Below are positions 8,420 to 17,647 of a DNA stretch of 64,000 nucleotides, piece after piece (the first letter of the stretch is position 1; the number at the start of each line of letters is the position of its first letter). Position numbers and translations under genes: made by a program. The notes beneath the pieces were generated by a model, which ran no database searches, was not told the DNA's origin, and was given only the letters and a program-made list of their open reading frames with translations. The DNA is from Gracilimonas sediminicola (GTDB lineage Bacteria > Bacteroidota > Rhodothermia > Balneolales > Balneolaceae), in contig NZ_JANDBC010000003.1 of assembly GCF_024320785.1 (NCBI RefSeq), positions 124,001 through 188,000 of the forward strand, in the 5' to 3' direction.

Positions 8420-10213
8420 TTGGGTGCTATAAAACAACTTAACAGGTACCTTAAAAAGTACAAGGGCACGATGATACTGGGTGCCCTCTTCCTGACTGCA
8501 TCTAATGCATTTCTTGTCTGGATACCGGTGCTCATCCGGCAAACCATGGATGAAGTAGAGAGAATAGGAGCAGAGGGATTTGATGTGCCCTCCAGCATCG
8601 TTCAAACCCTCTTTACCACCGAAGCGTCCAAGCTGCTTGCAACCAATTCCCTGATTCTTATTGGTGCGGTTGTGATGTATGGTATTCTGCTATTTGCTAC
8701 CCGTCAAACCCTTATTGTAACTTCACGAAGAGTAGAGTTCGATATTCGCAACGATATTGTTGAAAAGCTGATGAAACTCCCACAGCGTTATTTTGCGGAG
8801 AATTCTTCCGGTGAAACCTATGTGCGGGCAACGGAGGATGTTGGTAAGGTCCGTGATTACTACGGGCCGGTTATCATGTATAGTATCAACACTATTACAC
8901 GTGCCGGTTTTGTATTGACCATGATGTTTTTGGTGAATCCAACTCTTACATTGTGGGCACTGATTCCTCTTCCGCTCATTTCAATTTTTGCTTACTGGAT
9001 TACCGGGTTCATCCACACGCATTCCACCATTATTCAGGAGCAGTATTCTTCCTTAGCCGGCAGGGCAAAGGAAACCTTTTCAGCCATCAGGCTCATAAAA
9101 GCGTATAACCGCATTGATAATGAGCAAAAGTTATTTGAGAATGAAAGTGAGAAATACCGAAAGAAAAAGCTCCGGTTAGACATGATTGAGTCCATGTTTC
9201 ATCCTGCGCTCAACTTCCTTATCGGGATCTCTTTACTTATTGTGATATGGAAGGGAGGAGAAATGGTGATTGCCGGAACCATTACCGTTGGTAATATCGC
9301 TGAGTTCTTAATTTATGTGGCCTATCTGATTTGGCCGGTTGCTGCTCTGGGTTATACCACCAATCGTTTTCAGCGTTCACTGGCATCCTGGAATCGCATT
9401 GAAGAGCTGATGAATGAACCGATTGAAATTAAGAGCTCGGACGACCAGATTGATCGTGAAATAGAAGGGCACATTGAGTTCAAAAACATAGGCTTCAAAT
9501 ATCCGGATACCGATGAAATGGTGCTCAGGAATGTCAGCTTCGAGATTAAACCCGGAGAGAACATTGCCATTGTAGGCCGAACCGGTTCAGGTAAAACAAG
9601 TTTGGTACAGCTGATCCCCCGTCTTTTCGATCCGGTGGAAGGGGAAATTTTGATCGACGGGGTTAACTTGAAAAACTGGTCGCTTGGTCGTTTGAGGGAA
9701 GCCATTGGTTTTGTTCCTCAGGAAACATTTTTATTTTCGGATACCATTGGAGAAAACATAGCCTTTGGGGTAGATAACGCTTCGGATGAGCAGATTGAAA
9801 CCGCTGCAGAAAAAGCGCAGGTTAAAGAGAATATTTTGGATTTTGAGAAAAAATTTAAGACTATGCTTGGCGAGAGGGGTATCACATTGTCAGGTGGTCA
9901 AAAGCAAAGGACAGCAATAGCAAGAGCACTGATTAAAGACCCCAGGATTTTAATTTTTGATGACTCACTGAGTGCGGTAGATACAAAAACAGAAGACGCA
10001 ATATTAAAACACCTCAGGCAAGAGTTAAGCGGACGCACAACCATCATGATTAGTCATCGTATTTCTACTATAAAGGATGCTGACAAAATATATTACATAG
10101 AGGAAGGACACATTGTAGAGGAAGGCACACACGAAGAGTTGTTGGCTAAAGATGGCAGATATACCGCTATGTACAACAAACAGATATTAGAACAAGAATT
10201 GGCAGAAATATAA
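8420..10213 (+). CDS. ABC exporter half-transporter (membrane plus ATPase)
   Basis: A 597-residue fused ABC transporter. The N-terminal TM domain (about residues 1-320, six predicted helices) contains the exporter signature LPQRYFAENSSGETYVRATEDV. The ATPase domain has Walker A VGRTGSGKTSLV, Q-loop FVPQETFLFSD, signature TLSGGQKQRTAIARAL, Walker B RILIFDDSLSAVD and the H-loop MISHR. The Walker B region reads DDS rather than DEA: the second D replaces the usual catalytic Glu. That substitution is common in one half of heterodimeric exporters (YheI/YheH, TM287/288 types), so it may pair with the second exporter at 11565, which has a normal DEATS. The start codon is TTG with GGAT about five bases upstream. 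The substrate is unknown. Confidence 0.9.
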   Translation: MGAIKQLNRYLKKYKGTMILGALFLTASNAFLVWIPVLIRQTMDEVERIGAEGFDVPSSIVQTLFTTEASKLLATNSLILIGAVVMYGILLFATRQTLIVTSRRVEFDIRNDIVEKLMKLPQRYFAENSSGETYVRATEDVGKVRDYYGPVIMYSINTITRAGFVLTMMFLVNPTLTLWALIPLPLISIFAYWITGFIHTHSTIIQEQYSSLAGRAKETFSAIRLIKAYNRIDNEQKLFENESEKYRKKKLRLDMIESMFHPALNFLIGISLLIVIWKGGEMVIAGTITVGNIAEFLIYVAYLIWPVAALGYTTNRFQRSLASWNRIEELMNEPIEIKSSDDQIDREIEGHIEFKNIGFKYPDTDEMVLRNVSFEIKPGENIAIVGRTGSGKTSLVQLIPRLFDPVEGEILIDGVNLKNWSLGRLREAIGFVPQETFLFSDTIGENIAFGVDNASDEQIETAAEKAQVKENILDFEKKFKTMLGERGITLSGGQKQRTAIARALIKDPRILIFDDSLSAVDTKTEDAILKHLRQELSGRTTIMISHRISTIKDADKIYYIEEGHIVEEGTHEELLAKDGRYTAMYNKQILEQELAEI

Positions 10214-10286
10214 GTTATCAACCGGGGCCAATTGTATGAAAGCAACGCCCCAATAAAGAAAACATACATTACGGGAGATCAGAAAA

Positions 10287-11552
10287 ATGATTGTAGTACC
10301 TTTAGGAGTAGCTTCAGCAACCCCAACCGCTGTAAGACACTTACCCTCAGTAGCTTTATGGAGAGAAGGAAGTGTATTCCTTTTCGATTGCGGTGAAAAT
10401 GCACAAATGCGCATGCTTCAGGCAGGGATAAAGCGTTCAAAAATTGAAGCCATTTTCATTTCACACTTTGACGTGGATCACTTTTCAGGCTTACTTGGCC
10501 TGTTGGCAACCCTTCAGCTTCAGCGTCGGGATAAACCCCTTACCATTGTTGGCCCGAAAGGCATCAAAGAATATGTGGAATGGAATCTCAAGTTTTCACA
10601 AATAGATCCGGTATATGAAATCAACTTCCATGAAATAGAGGAAGATATTGAAGAAGTGGACCGGGTATTCGATGCAGATGAGTACTATGTAGAAGCTCGC
10701 CCATTGAACCATACCAAATTTTGTGTGGGTTTCCGTTTCCAGGAGAAAGATCGACCCGGAAAGGTTGATGCCGAAAAAGCAGAGAAAATGGGCATCTCCA
10801 AAGATGAGCAATACAAAGCTCTGAAAGCAGGAGAGGATGTAACCCTGGAAGATGGCACTGTGGTGAAATCTCATGATATTGTTGGACACCCGCGCCCGGG
10901 TGATAGTTTTGCGTATGTAACGGATACGGAATACACACCCAATGCCGTGAAGCTGGCGATGAACACCAATATTTTATATCACGAAGCAACCTTCGGTAAA
11001 GATCTTGACGACAAAGCCCGTGAAACCGGTCACTCGTCAACAGCTGATGCTGCGCGGGTAGCAACGGAAGCCCAAACCAAGCTTCTGGTTATTGGACACT
11101 TCTCGGCCCGATATACAAATGCACACGACTTACTCCAGGAAGCCAGGGATGGATTTTACCCGGCCTGGTTGGCTAATGAGTTACGCCCCATTTTCACGGA
11201 TCCAACCCATGAGCGTGGAATTATCACGCCTAAGGTGGAGATCAACGAGCTGAATAAAAAGTCCGGTGGCGGCGGTAAAAATTACAAAGGCCGTAAGAGC
11301 AGCAAAGGCGGTGGGAAGAAGAATTTTCGAAGTCGAAAAGGCGGAAGTTCCAGCCGTGGAAAAAGCAGTTCGCGTGGGAACCGAAGCAGCAGCTCAAATC
11401 GTTCTAATAGCGGAAAAAGCAATTATAAGCGCAAAACGTACGGAAGCAGTACGTACAGCGCGAACATTAAAGACAAAAAAGACGATTCTGATTCAAGCTC
11501 AAGGCGGAAGATCACTCCGAGATCTTCCTATGATGACTTTGACAGATTCTAA
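10287..11552 (+). CDS. RNase Z-like metallo-beta-lactamase-fold hydrolase with basic C-terminal tail
   Basis: Residues 1-315 match the RNase Z (tRNA 3'-endonuclease) family: FLFDCGENAQMRML, the metal motif at residues 60-65, PLNHTKFCVGFRF, AYVTDTEY, LYHEATF, GHSSTADAA and IGHFSARY. The key HxHxDH motif reads H60-F-D62-V-D64-H65: the second His is replaced by Asp. The other metal ligands appear intact. After residue 320 comes a 100-residue low-complexity tail rich in Gly, Ser, Lys and Arg with repeated RGK/RGN/GGGK units, resembling RNA-binding RGG-type tails and absent from E. coli and Bacillus RNase Z. It lies between two ABC transporter genes and ends 12 bases before the second. It is probably a tRNA-maturation nuclease; a related phosphodiesterase is possible. 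Confidence 0.85.
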   Translation: MIVVPLGVASATPTAVRHLPSVALWREGSVFLFDCGENAQMRMLQAGIKRSKIEAIFISHFDVDHFSGLLGLLATLQLQRRDKPLTIVGPKGIKEYVEWNLKFSQIDPVYEINFHEIEEDIEEVDRVFDADEYYVEARPLNHTKFCVGFRFQEKDRPGKVDAEKAEKMGISKDEQYKALKAGEDVTLEDGTVVKSHDIVGHPRPGDSFAYVTDTEYTPNAVKLAMNTNILYHEATFGKDLDDKARETGHSSTADAARVATEAQTKLLVIGHFSARYTNAHDLLQEARDGFYPAWLANELRPIFTDPTHERGIITPKVEINELNKKSGGGGKNYKGRKSSKGGGKKNFRSRKGGSSSRGKSSSRGNRSSSSNRSNSGKSNYKRKTYGSSTYSANIKDKKDDSDSSSRRKITPRSSYDDFDRF

Positions 11553-11564
11553 TCAACATAGCTT

Positions 11565-13340
11565 GTGAGCAATAAATCAAATTCTGAAGCCGTCGATACC
11601 ACACTGATTCGGCGGCTTTATTTTTTTCTAAAACCCTACCGAGGATACGTACTACTCGCCATTGGCCTTACACTTTCGGCTTCCTACCTGGGGACTATCC
11701 GGCCTAAACTTACCCAAATAGCCGTTGATGAGTATATTGCTACCGACGATTTTGAAGGTTTATGGTGGATTATCACGCTTCTGGGAGGGGCTTTGTTGGG
11801 TGAATTCATCCTGCTGGTTTTTAATACCTACCTGACCAGATGGTTTGGGCAAAATTCACTGTACTCCCTTCGTAATACGGTGTTCAAAAAAATACAGACG
11901 CTCAATGTTCAGTTCTTTGATAAGAATCCCATTGGCCGGCTGATTACCCGAACCACCAGTGATATTGAAGCCCTCAGTGAACTCCTTTCAGATGGCGTAG
12001 TTACCATAATCGGGGATATGTTTCGGATTATCTTCATCCTCTATTTTATGTTTAGCATGAACTGGGAGCTAACGCTGGTCACATTAACTGTACTCCCTAT
12101 ACTTTTCTATGCTACCTTTTGGTTTAAGGCCAAAGTCAGGGTTACGTTTCTGGAAGTGCGAGACAAAATCGCCCAGCTGAATTCTTTTGTCCAGGAACAT
12201 ATCAACGGGATGGATGTGGTTCAGCTTTTCAACCGGGAGGAAAAGCAGCAGGAAAAATTTAGAAAAATCAATGCAGGTCACCGTGACGCATACATTGAAA
12301 CCATTTTCTACTTTGCCATATTCTGGCCCATTGTTGAAGTAACAGCCAGTTTGGCTATGGCCCTCATTGTATGGTATGGTGGTGCCAGGGCGTTAATGGA
12401 TGGCGTAACCTTTGGTGTGCTGGTAGCTTTCATTCAGTATGCCCGTCAGTTTTTCCGTCCTATTCAGGGATTGTCTGAGAAGTTTAATACGCTGCAATCG
12501 GCACTGGCTTCATCGGAACGCATATTCAGTGTACTGGACACGGAAACCAAAGTGAAGGAGACCGATAATCCCAAACAGATTGAGAAACCTCAGGGTAAAA
12601 TTGAATTTGAAAATGTTTGGTTTAAATACAACGAAGATGAAGAATGGATTCTCAAAGACATCTCGTTTGTGGCGGAACCCGGAGATGATATCGCACTTGT
12701 TGGCGCTACGGGAGCCGGGAAAACGACTATCATAAACATTCTTATGAGGTTTTATGATATCCAGAAAGGAAGCATAAAACTGGACGGAGTAGATATCCGT
12801 GATCTGACCCTTCATGATCTGAGATCACATTTTGGGTTAGTACTTCAGGATAATGCGCTGTTTTCAGGTTCCATACTGGATAACATCACTTTGGGACATC
12901 CGGATATTACCAGAGAGCAAGTAATTGAAGCCGCTCACAAAGTGGAGGCCCACCGGTTCATAGAAAAACTACCTGAAACATACGATTATGTACTGCAGGA
13001 ACGGGGAGCTTCACTTTCAATGGGACAAAGACAGCTGATTTGCTTTGTTCGTGCTCTGGTGTACGATCCTGAAATTTTAATTCTGGACGAGGCAACCTCC
13101 AGCGTAGATTCTGAAACCGAAGCACTGGTTACCGAATCGAGCCGCTTGATGATGGAAGGGCGAACTTCAATTGTTGTGGCCCACCGCTTGTCCACCATAC
13201 AACATGCCGACCGCATTTTGGTAATGCATAAAGGGGTGATCAGAGAATCAGGCAGTCACCAGGAGCTTATCCTTCAGGAGAACGGTATCTATAAAAAGCT
13301 GTATGAGCTTCAGTATAAAGATCAGTTGGTGGCCGGTTAA
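11565..13340 (+). CDS. ABC exporter half-transporter (membrane plus ATPase), canonical catalytic site
   Basis: A 591-residue fused exporter beginning with GTG. The TM domain spans about residues 1-320 (NPIGRLITRTTSDIEALSELLSDGV is the exporter-family segment near 127-151). The ATPase part has Walker A VGATGAGKTTIIN, Q-loop LVLQDNALFSG, a divergent signature ASLSMGQRQLICFVRAL (SMGQ instead of SGGQ), Walker B EILILDEATSSVD and H-loop VVAHRLST. The product is close to MdlB/SmdB-type exporters. The upstream exporter has the reverse pattern (perfect SGGQ, degenerate Walker B Glu), which is the complementary arrangement expected for a heterodimer with one functional ATP site. An RNase Z-like gene sits between them. 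The substrate is unknown; lipids or peptides are possible. Confidence 0.9.
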   Translation: MSNKSNSEAVDTTLIRRLYFFLKPYRGYVLLAIGLTLSASYLGTIRPKLTQIAVDEYIATDDFEGLWWIITLLGGALLGEFILLVFNTYLTRWFGQNSLYSLRNTVFKKIQTLNVQFFDKNPIGRLITRTTSDIEALSELLSDGVVTIIGDMFRIIFILYFMFSMNWELTLVTLTVLPILFYATFWFKAKVRVTFLEVRDKIAQLNSFVQEHINGMDVVQLFNREEKQQEKFRKINAGHRDAYIETIFYFAIFWPIVEVTASLAMALIVWYGGARALMDGVTFGVLVAFIQYARQFFRPIQGLSEKFNTLQSALASSERIFSVLDTETKVKETDNPKQIEKPQGKIEFENVWFKYNEDEEWILKDISFVAEPGDDIALVGATGAGKTTIINILMRFYDIQKGSIKLDGVDIRDLTLHDLRSHFGLVLQDNALFSGSILDNITLGHPDITREQVIEAAHKVEAHRFIEKLPETYDYVLQERGASLSMGQRQLICFVRALVYDPEILILDEATSSVDSETEALVTESSRLMMEGRTSIVVAHRLSTIQHADRILVMHKGVIRESGSHQELILQENGIYKKLYELQYKDQLVAG

Positions 13341-13467
13341 CGATTTCACGGAACAACAGGTTTTATGAATTGTTCAATAAGGTAGGCGTCCTAAAATTAG
13401 GCCGTAAATCACTCGAAAATTAAGCACGCGAATTTGTATTTTCAGAAAAACCAAAGGAGGTAATATT

Positions 13468-13737
13468 ATGGCTGCTTCAAAGAAAAATTCTAAGACCAAA
13501 CGCGATATCGAAGAGACTATTTATGACACTACGGAGGCTCTTCAGAATAAAGCAGAAGAAACATATGACGTTTTGCTCGATCGTTTAAAGTATGAGCGCG
13601 ACGGCCTCGAACGAGAATTAAAGCATGAATACCGAAACGCCCGCAGATACGTACGTGCCCACCCTGAGCAAGGGTTAGGGATCGCATTTGTAGCCGGGTT
13701 GCTGGTTGGCGCCCTGCTTACCAGAGGCGGTAAATAA
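13468..13737 (+). CDS. YqjD/ElaB-like (DUF883) membrane-anchored protein
   Basis: An 89-residue protein with a near-perfect ribosome site (AAAGGAGGT, seven bases before ATG), the strongest seen in the window, so it is probably highly expressed. A long charged helix (about residues 10-58) is followed by VRAHPEQGLGIAFVAGLLVGALLTRGGK, the C-terminal TM anchor with a glycine-zipper pattern typical of the DUF883 group. E. coli members (YqjD, ElaB) bind stationary-phase ribosomes at the inner membrane and respond to RpoS; here the role is inferred. It lies 20 bases before prfB. Confidence 0.85.
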   Translation: MAASKKNSKTKRDIEETIYDTTEALQNKAEETYDVLLDRLKYERDGLERELKHEYRNARRYVRAHPEQGLGIAFVAGLLVGALLTRGGK

Positions 13738-13756
13738 AATATATTCAACAACACAG

Positions 13757-14867
13757 ATGGCAATAAATACAGATCACCTTAATGAACTCTACGAGCGTGT
13801 GGACGCGCTCAGGGGGTATCTTTGACTACGAAAAAAGAAAAGTCCGAATAATAGAACTTACCGAACAAACCCAGGATCCTAACTTTTGGAACGACCCGGA
13901 TAAAGCTCAATCTGTAATGAAAGAGCTAAATCATGAAAAAAGCCTGGTGGAAGGCTGGGATAACCTGAATGACCTGCGTGAAAGCATTAACGTATATCTC
14001 GAATTTCAGGAGATGGGCGAAGAGGTGGAAGATGACCTGCAAGCTGAGTACAAAAAGCTTGAGAAAGCCCTGGAAGACATGGAGCTTCGCAATATGCTCA
14101 GTGGTCCAGATGACCATCGTGATGCGATTGTCACATTTAACCCGGGAGCTGGCGGTACGGAAAGTCAGGATTGGGGTGAAATGCTTTACCGCATGTACAC
14201 CCGTTGGGCTGATAAAGCAGGATTCAAGGTATCGGTTGTCGATTATCAGGATGGCGATGTAGCCGGACTGAAAAGCGCCACCATCGAGGTGCAGGGAGAT
14301 AACGCCTATGGATTTCTGAAAGCGGAAAGTGGGGTTCATCGCTTGGTACGGGTTTCTCCATTCGACAGTAATGCACGCAGGCATACCTCATTTTGCTCCG
14401 TTTTTGTAGCTCCACTGATTGATGATACCATCGAGTTAGATATCAACGAAAGTGATGTGGAGTTGCAGCGTTTCCATTCAAGTGGTGCCGGTGGGCAGAA
14501 CGTGAATAAGGTAGAAACCGGAGTTCGGCTGATTTGGGAAGGTGAACTTTCAGACGGAAGGACCGAACGGGTAGTAGCTGAATGCCAGCAAGAGCGGTCT
14601 CAGCTTCAGAATCGTGAAAAAGCCATGGTTTTGTTGAAGTCCCGAATCTATGAGCTGGAAAAAGAAATACAGGAAGCGGAAAAAGCCAAGCTTGAAGGTT
14701 CCAAAAGTAAAAACGAGTGGGGATCTCAAATCCGCAGCTATGTTTTTGATGATCAGCGCGTTAAAGATCACCGTACCAACTACGAAACCAGTGATGTAAG
14801 TGGGGTGATGGATGGCGATCTGGATGAATTCATAAAAGCTTATCTCTTACAGGATGCCGAAGTATAG
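13757..14867 (+). CDS. prfB: Peptide chain release factor 2 with programmed +1 frameshift
   Basis: Release factor 2 recognises UGA and UAA stop codons. Translation starts at the ATG at 13757; codon 23 is an in-frame TGA at 13823, and the rest of the protein lies in the +1 frame, giving join(13757..13822, 13824..14867), about 369 residues. The recoding site is AGG GGG TAT CTT TGA C: the internal Shine-Dalgarno AGGGGG, the slippery CTT and the stop context CTTTGAC. It is the same site as in E. coli prfB and gives autoregulation by RF2 level. The body has the codon-recognition tripeptide SPF (in [13 protein letters not shown]) and the catalytic GGQ ([15 protein letters not shown]). The gene overlaps nadB by 14 bases. 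Confidence 0.97.
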
Positions 14868-16440
14868 CTACGATTTCTTGGTGATTGGCAGTGGAATTGC
14901 AGGGCTTAGCTTTGCACTGAAGGCTGCTGAACACGGAACCGTAGCAATCATCACTAAGAAAGAGATGATGGAAGCCAACACGGCTTATGCCCAGGGTGGA
15001 ATCGCCGGAGTTCTCAATAAGAAAGATTCCTTCGCAAAACATATATCAGATACGCTGGAAGCCGGAGCAGGTCTATGCAATCGTGAAGCTGTTGAATTAG
15101 TGGTTAAAGAAGGCCCGGGGCTTATTCAGGAATTGATAGATTACGGGGTTCAGTTCACCCATAAGAATGGAGAGCTTGATTTAGGCAGGGAAGGAGGTCA
15201 CTCCGAAAACCGCATTGTCCATGCTGCCGATGCGACCGGTTTCGAGATTGCAACGGTGATGGTGAATCAGGCACGGAACCATCCGAATATTGAGATTTTT
15301 GAGCACCATTTTGCGATGGAGTTGTTGACCGAGCATCACTTGGGTCAAAAGGTGAAGACACTGGATAAAATCCATTGTTTTGGAGCGTATGTGCTGGACG
15401 AAAAGGGAGACCAGGTAAAACGGATGCTTTCCAAAGTGACCATTCTGGCTTCCGGAGGTGCCGGTGAAGTGTATCTTCATACCACCAATCCACCGGTAGC
15501 CACCGGAGATGGAATAGCAATGGCGTACCGTGCAAAAGCCCGGATTGAGAATATGGAGTTTGTCCAGTTTCATCCTACCAGTTTAGCTGTTCCTGAAGCC
15601 GGTTCATTCCTGATTTCTGAAGCTGTTCGTGGTTTTGGGGGGATTTTGAGGAATTCGGACGGCGAGGCCTTTATGGAAAAGTATGATGACCGAAAGGAAT
15701 TAGCTCCCCGGGATATTGTAGCCCGCGCTATCGATGATCAGCTTAAGAAAAGAGGGGATGATCATGTTTTTCTGGATGTCACTCATTTGGATGCAGAGGC
15801 GCTCAAAGAAGAATTCCCAACTATATATGATACTTGCCTGAAGTATGGTATTGATATCACGAAGGAGCTGATTCCTGTGGTTCCTGCCACCCATTACACT
15901 TGTGGAGGCGTTGCCACAAATCTTGACGGACAAACAACCATAGAGCGGCTTTTTGCTTGCGGCGAAACAGCCTGTACGGGATTGCACGGTGCCAATCGGC
16001 TTGCGTCAAACAGCCTGTTAGAGTCGCTCGTATTCGCAGACCAGGCGTTTAAGCGATCTGTTCAGTTTTTTAAAGAGCTGGATTTTAACGATGAGATTCC
16101 CGAGTGGGATGAAAGTGGTACGGCCAATACCGAGGAATGGGTATTGGTTTCTCACAACCGGCAGGAATTGCGACAGGTGATGTGGAATTATGTTGGAATT
16201 GTTCGCAGCGACTTAAGGCTTGAAAGAGCAGCACGCAGAACGGAATTACTATACAAGGAAACGGAAGACTTCTATCACCGAACCAAGGTAAGTGTACCGC
16301 TATGTGAACTCAGAAACCTGGTGTGTGTGGGCTATCTGATTGTCAGATCAGCGATGCAACGCAAAGAAAGCCGGGGGCTGCATTACACAACCGACTATCC
16401 GGAAACCTCTGAACAGAGAATAACAACGGTGATTGATTAG
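14854..16440 (+). CDS. nadB: L-aspartate oxidase
   Basis: A 528-residue FAD enzyme that oxidises L-aspartate to iminoaspartate, the first step of NAD synthesis; with quinolinate synthase NadA it gives quinolinate. Seen: an N-terminal FAD motif ([21 protein letters not shown]), [13 protein letters not shown], the substrate/active-site region [32 protein letters not shown], and [21 protein letters not shown] near residue 370. The C-terminal helical domain is complete, and the length fits the family (about 530). The start ATG lies inside the last codons of prfB, so translation is probably coupled. nadA and nadC are not in the window. Confidence 0.95.
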   Translation: MPKYSYDFLVIGSGIAGLSFALKAAEHGTVAIITKKEMMEANTAYAQGGIAGVLNKKDSFAKHISDTLEAGAGLCNREAVELVVKEGPGLIQELIDYGVQFTHKNGELDLGREGGHSENRIVHAADATGFEIATVMVNQARNHPNIEIFEHHFAMELLTEHHLGQKVKTLDKIHCFGAYVLDEKGDQVKRMLSKVTILASGGAGEVYLHTTNPPVATGDGIAMAYRAKARIENMEFVQFHPTSLAVPEAGSFLISEAVRGFGGILRNSDGEAFMEKYDDRKELAPRDIVARAIDDQLKKRGDDHVFLDVTHLDAEALKEEFPTIYDTCLKYGIDITKELIPVVPATHYTCGGVATNLDGQTTIERLFACGETACTGLHGANRLASNSLLESLVFADQAFKRSVQFFKELDFNDEIPEWDESGTANTEEWVLVSHNRQELRQVMWNYVGIVRSDLRLERAARRTELLYKETEDFYHRTKVSVPLCELRNLVCVGYLIVRSAMQRKESRGLHYTTDYPETSEQRITTVID

Positions 16441-16468
16441 CTTTTTTACTTGCCCTGAGAGTGAATAA

Positions 16469-16666
16469 ATGTTTACTTCCGTTATGGATAGAAATAAACT
16501 TCTGGCACATCTGAAAAAAAGAGTCCAACAACTCTCTGGTGAGGAGCTAAACCTTGCCTTGATGTTTTTATACAACTGGACTAAGGGCCCGTGGACTCCG
16601 GCTTCTCTGTCTGATGAACAATTATCTGTTCTTAAGAAAAGGGTGAAGGAAATAGAAGATGGTTAA
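16469..16666 (+). CDS. Small helical protein, hypothetical
   Basis: An open frame of 65 codons starting 28 bases after nadB; an internal ATG at 16484 gives 60 residues and is an equally possible start. It encodes two amphipathic helices separated by WTKGPWTPAS. The last part, LSDEQLSVLKKRVKEIEDG, loosely resembles the C-terminal half of small 'addiction module component' antitoxin-like proteins, but the usual continuation (a SWEE-type segment) is absent and no toxin gene is adjacent. It may be a real small protein, a truncated relic, or chance. Function unknown. Confidence 0.45.
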   Translation: MFTSVMDRNKLLAHLKKRVQQLSGEELNLALMFLYNWTKGPWTPASLSDEQLSVLKKRVKEIEDG

Positions 16667-16713
16667 ACTTTTTTTAAGTAAACAAAAGGTTGGCTGCAAG
16701 AAGCAAGAAAGAA

Positions 16714-16740
16714 AAGTCTCTCCTTGCGAAGGAGAGACTT
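16714..16740. repeat. Perfect 12-bp palindrome, REP-like
   Basis: AAGTCTCTCCTT and AAGGAGAGACTT form a perfect 12-pair stem around a three-base loop GCG. No T tract follows. A related palindrome lies 113 bases downstream. Confidence 0.8.
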
Positions 16741-16853
16741 AGAGAGGTCGAAGTTCAGGTATCTAAGTTTAGATTGGCTTTTTTATCAGTTGTTGGTTAA
16801 ACGCTTTCATAATAACAACTTAAATATCTTGTTCAAATATGGACCTCATCTGT

Positions 16854-16874
16854 CTTCTCCTTGATAAGGAGAAG
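16854..16874. repeat. 9-bp palindrome related to the preceding one
   Basis: CTTCTCCTT and AAGGAGAAG around GAT. The core TCTCCTT/AAGGAGA equals that of the palindrome at 16714. GACCTC, the reverse complement of the GAGGTC that follows the first palindrome, precedes it, so the two units are arranged head to head. Confidence 0.75.
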
Positions 16875-16970
16875 GACGCGTAACAACTAATTCAAATTAT
16901 GATAACCAGTACGGTCTTCGGAAAATCGGTTTTAAATTCTTAACTCTGAATAGATATCAAACTTTTCATA

Positions 16971-17567
16971 ATGATTAAAGCAGGCATAACCGGAGGCATA
17001 GGATCAGGAAAAACTACTTTTTGCAAGGAATGGGAAAAGCTCGGGGCTTTTGTACTGTATGCGGATGATTTTGCCAAACAGCTGATGCAGGAGGATGAGG
17101 AACTTCAGCATAAAATAAAACAAGTTTTTGGGAATGAATCATATGATGCCAACGGAAACTTGAATCGCCCATATCTTGCTCAGGAAGCATTTCAAAAGGG
17201 AAGGGTTGAGGAATTGAATAACTTGGTTCACCCTGTATTGTGGGACCGTGCCGCCGAACTGGCCAAAGAAAAAGAGCGCGAAGGTGTGGAGGTATTCACC
17301 AAAGAAGCAGCTATACTTCTCTCCAAAGGCCGGCCCGAGGATTTGGATTATGTGATCATCGTAATGGCTAATGAGGACGAAAGAATAGAGCGGACTTTGG
17401 AGCGTGATCATGCAACGGAACTGGAGATCAGAAACCGTATGGATAAACAACCTGATTTTGAATCATTGACGCACCTTGCTGATTTTGTGGTTCTCAATAA
17501 CGGTTCTGAAGATGAGTTGAAAGATAAGGCGGTACAAATTTTGGAAGAGATTAAATCGGTTGGCTGA
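16971..17567 (+). CDS. coaE: Dephospho-CoA kinase
   Basis: A 198-residue P-loop kinase catalysing the last step of coenzyme A synthesis (ATP-dependent 3'-phosphorylation of dephospho-CoA). Seen: Walker A at the N-terminus (AGITGGIGSGKTTFCKEWEK), the substrate-binding acidic segment VLYADDFAKQLM, and HPVLWDRAAEL, equivalent to the HP..R element of the family. The LID-type basic region and C-terminal helix are present, and the length matches the family (about 200). It lies between nadB and fbp on the same strand but is separated from the former by the palindromic region, so it is likely a separate transcript. Confidence 0.93.
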   Translation: MIKAGITGGIGSGKTTFCKEWEKLGAFVLYADDFAKQLMQEDEELQHKIKQVFGNESYDANGNLNRPYLAQEAFQKGRVEELNNLVHPVLWDRAAELAKEKEREGVEVFTKEAAILLSKGRPEDLDYVIIVMANEDERIERTLERDHATELEIRNRMDKQPDFESLTHLADFVVLNNGSEDELKDKAVQILEEIKSVG

Positions 17568-17647
17568 TTAGAATTTCAAAAAACGGGAGATTTTCTCTCA
17601 TAAACATTCTTATCTTTTAAAAAAGCGCTTCCAACAAGAAAAGAAAT

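Larger units (their letters stand above)
16667..16970. other. Intergenic region with two REP-like palindromes
   Basis: No gene is seen between the small open frame and coaE. The region is occupied by two related palindromes (16714-16740 and 16854-16874) and by the inverted pair GAGGTC/GACCTC that lies between them, so it looks like a paired extragenic palindromic element. Confidence 0.55.

Noticed and set aside
11266..11568. Alternate-frame 100-codon frame in the RNase Z tail
   Set aside because: It overlaps the Gly/Ser/Lys/Arg-rich tail in another frame and is Ala/Lys-rich by composition only; the tail frame continues the enzyme.
13782..13823. ATG at 13782 as the start of prfB
   Set aside because: It yields a non-homologous N-terminus; the upstream ATG with the CTT TGA C frameshift gives the standard RF2 sequence.
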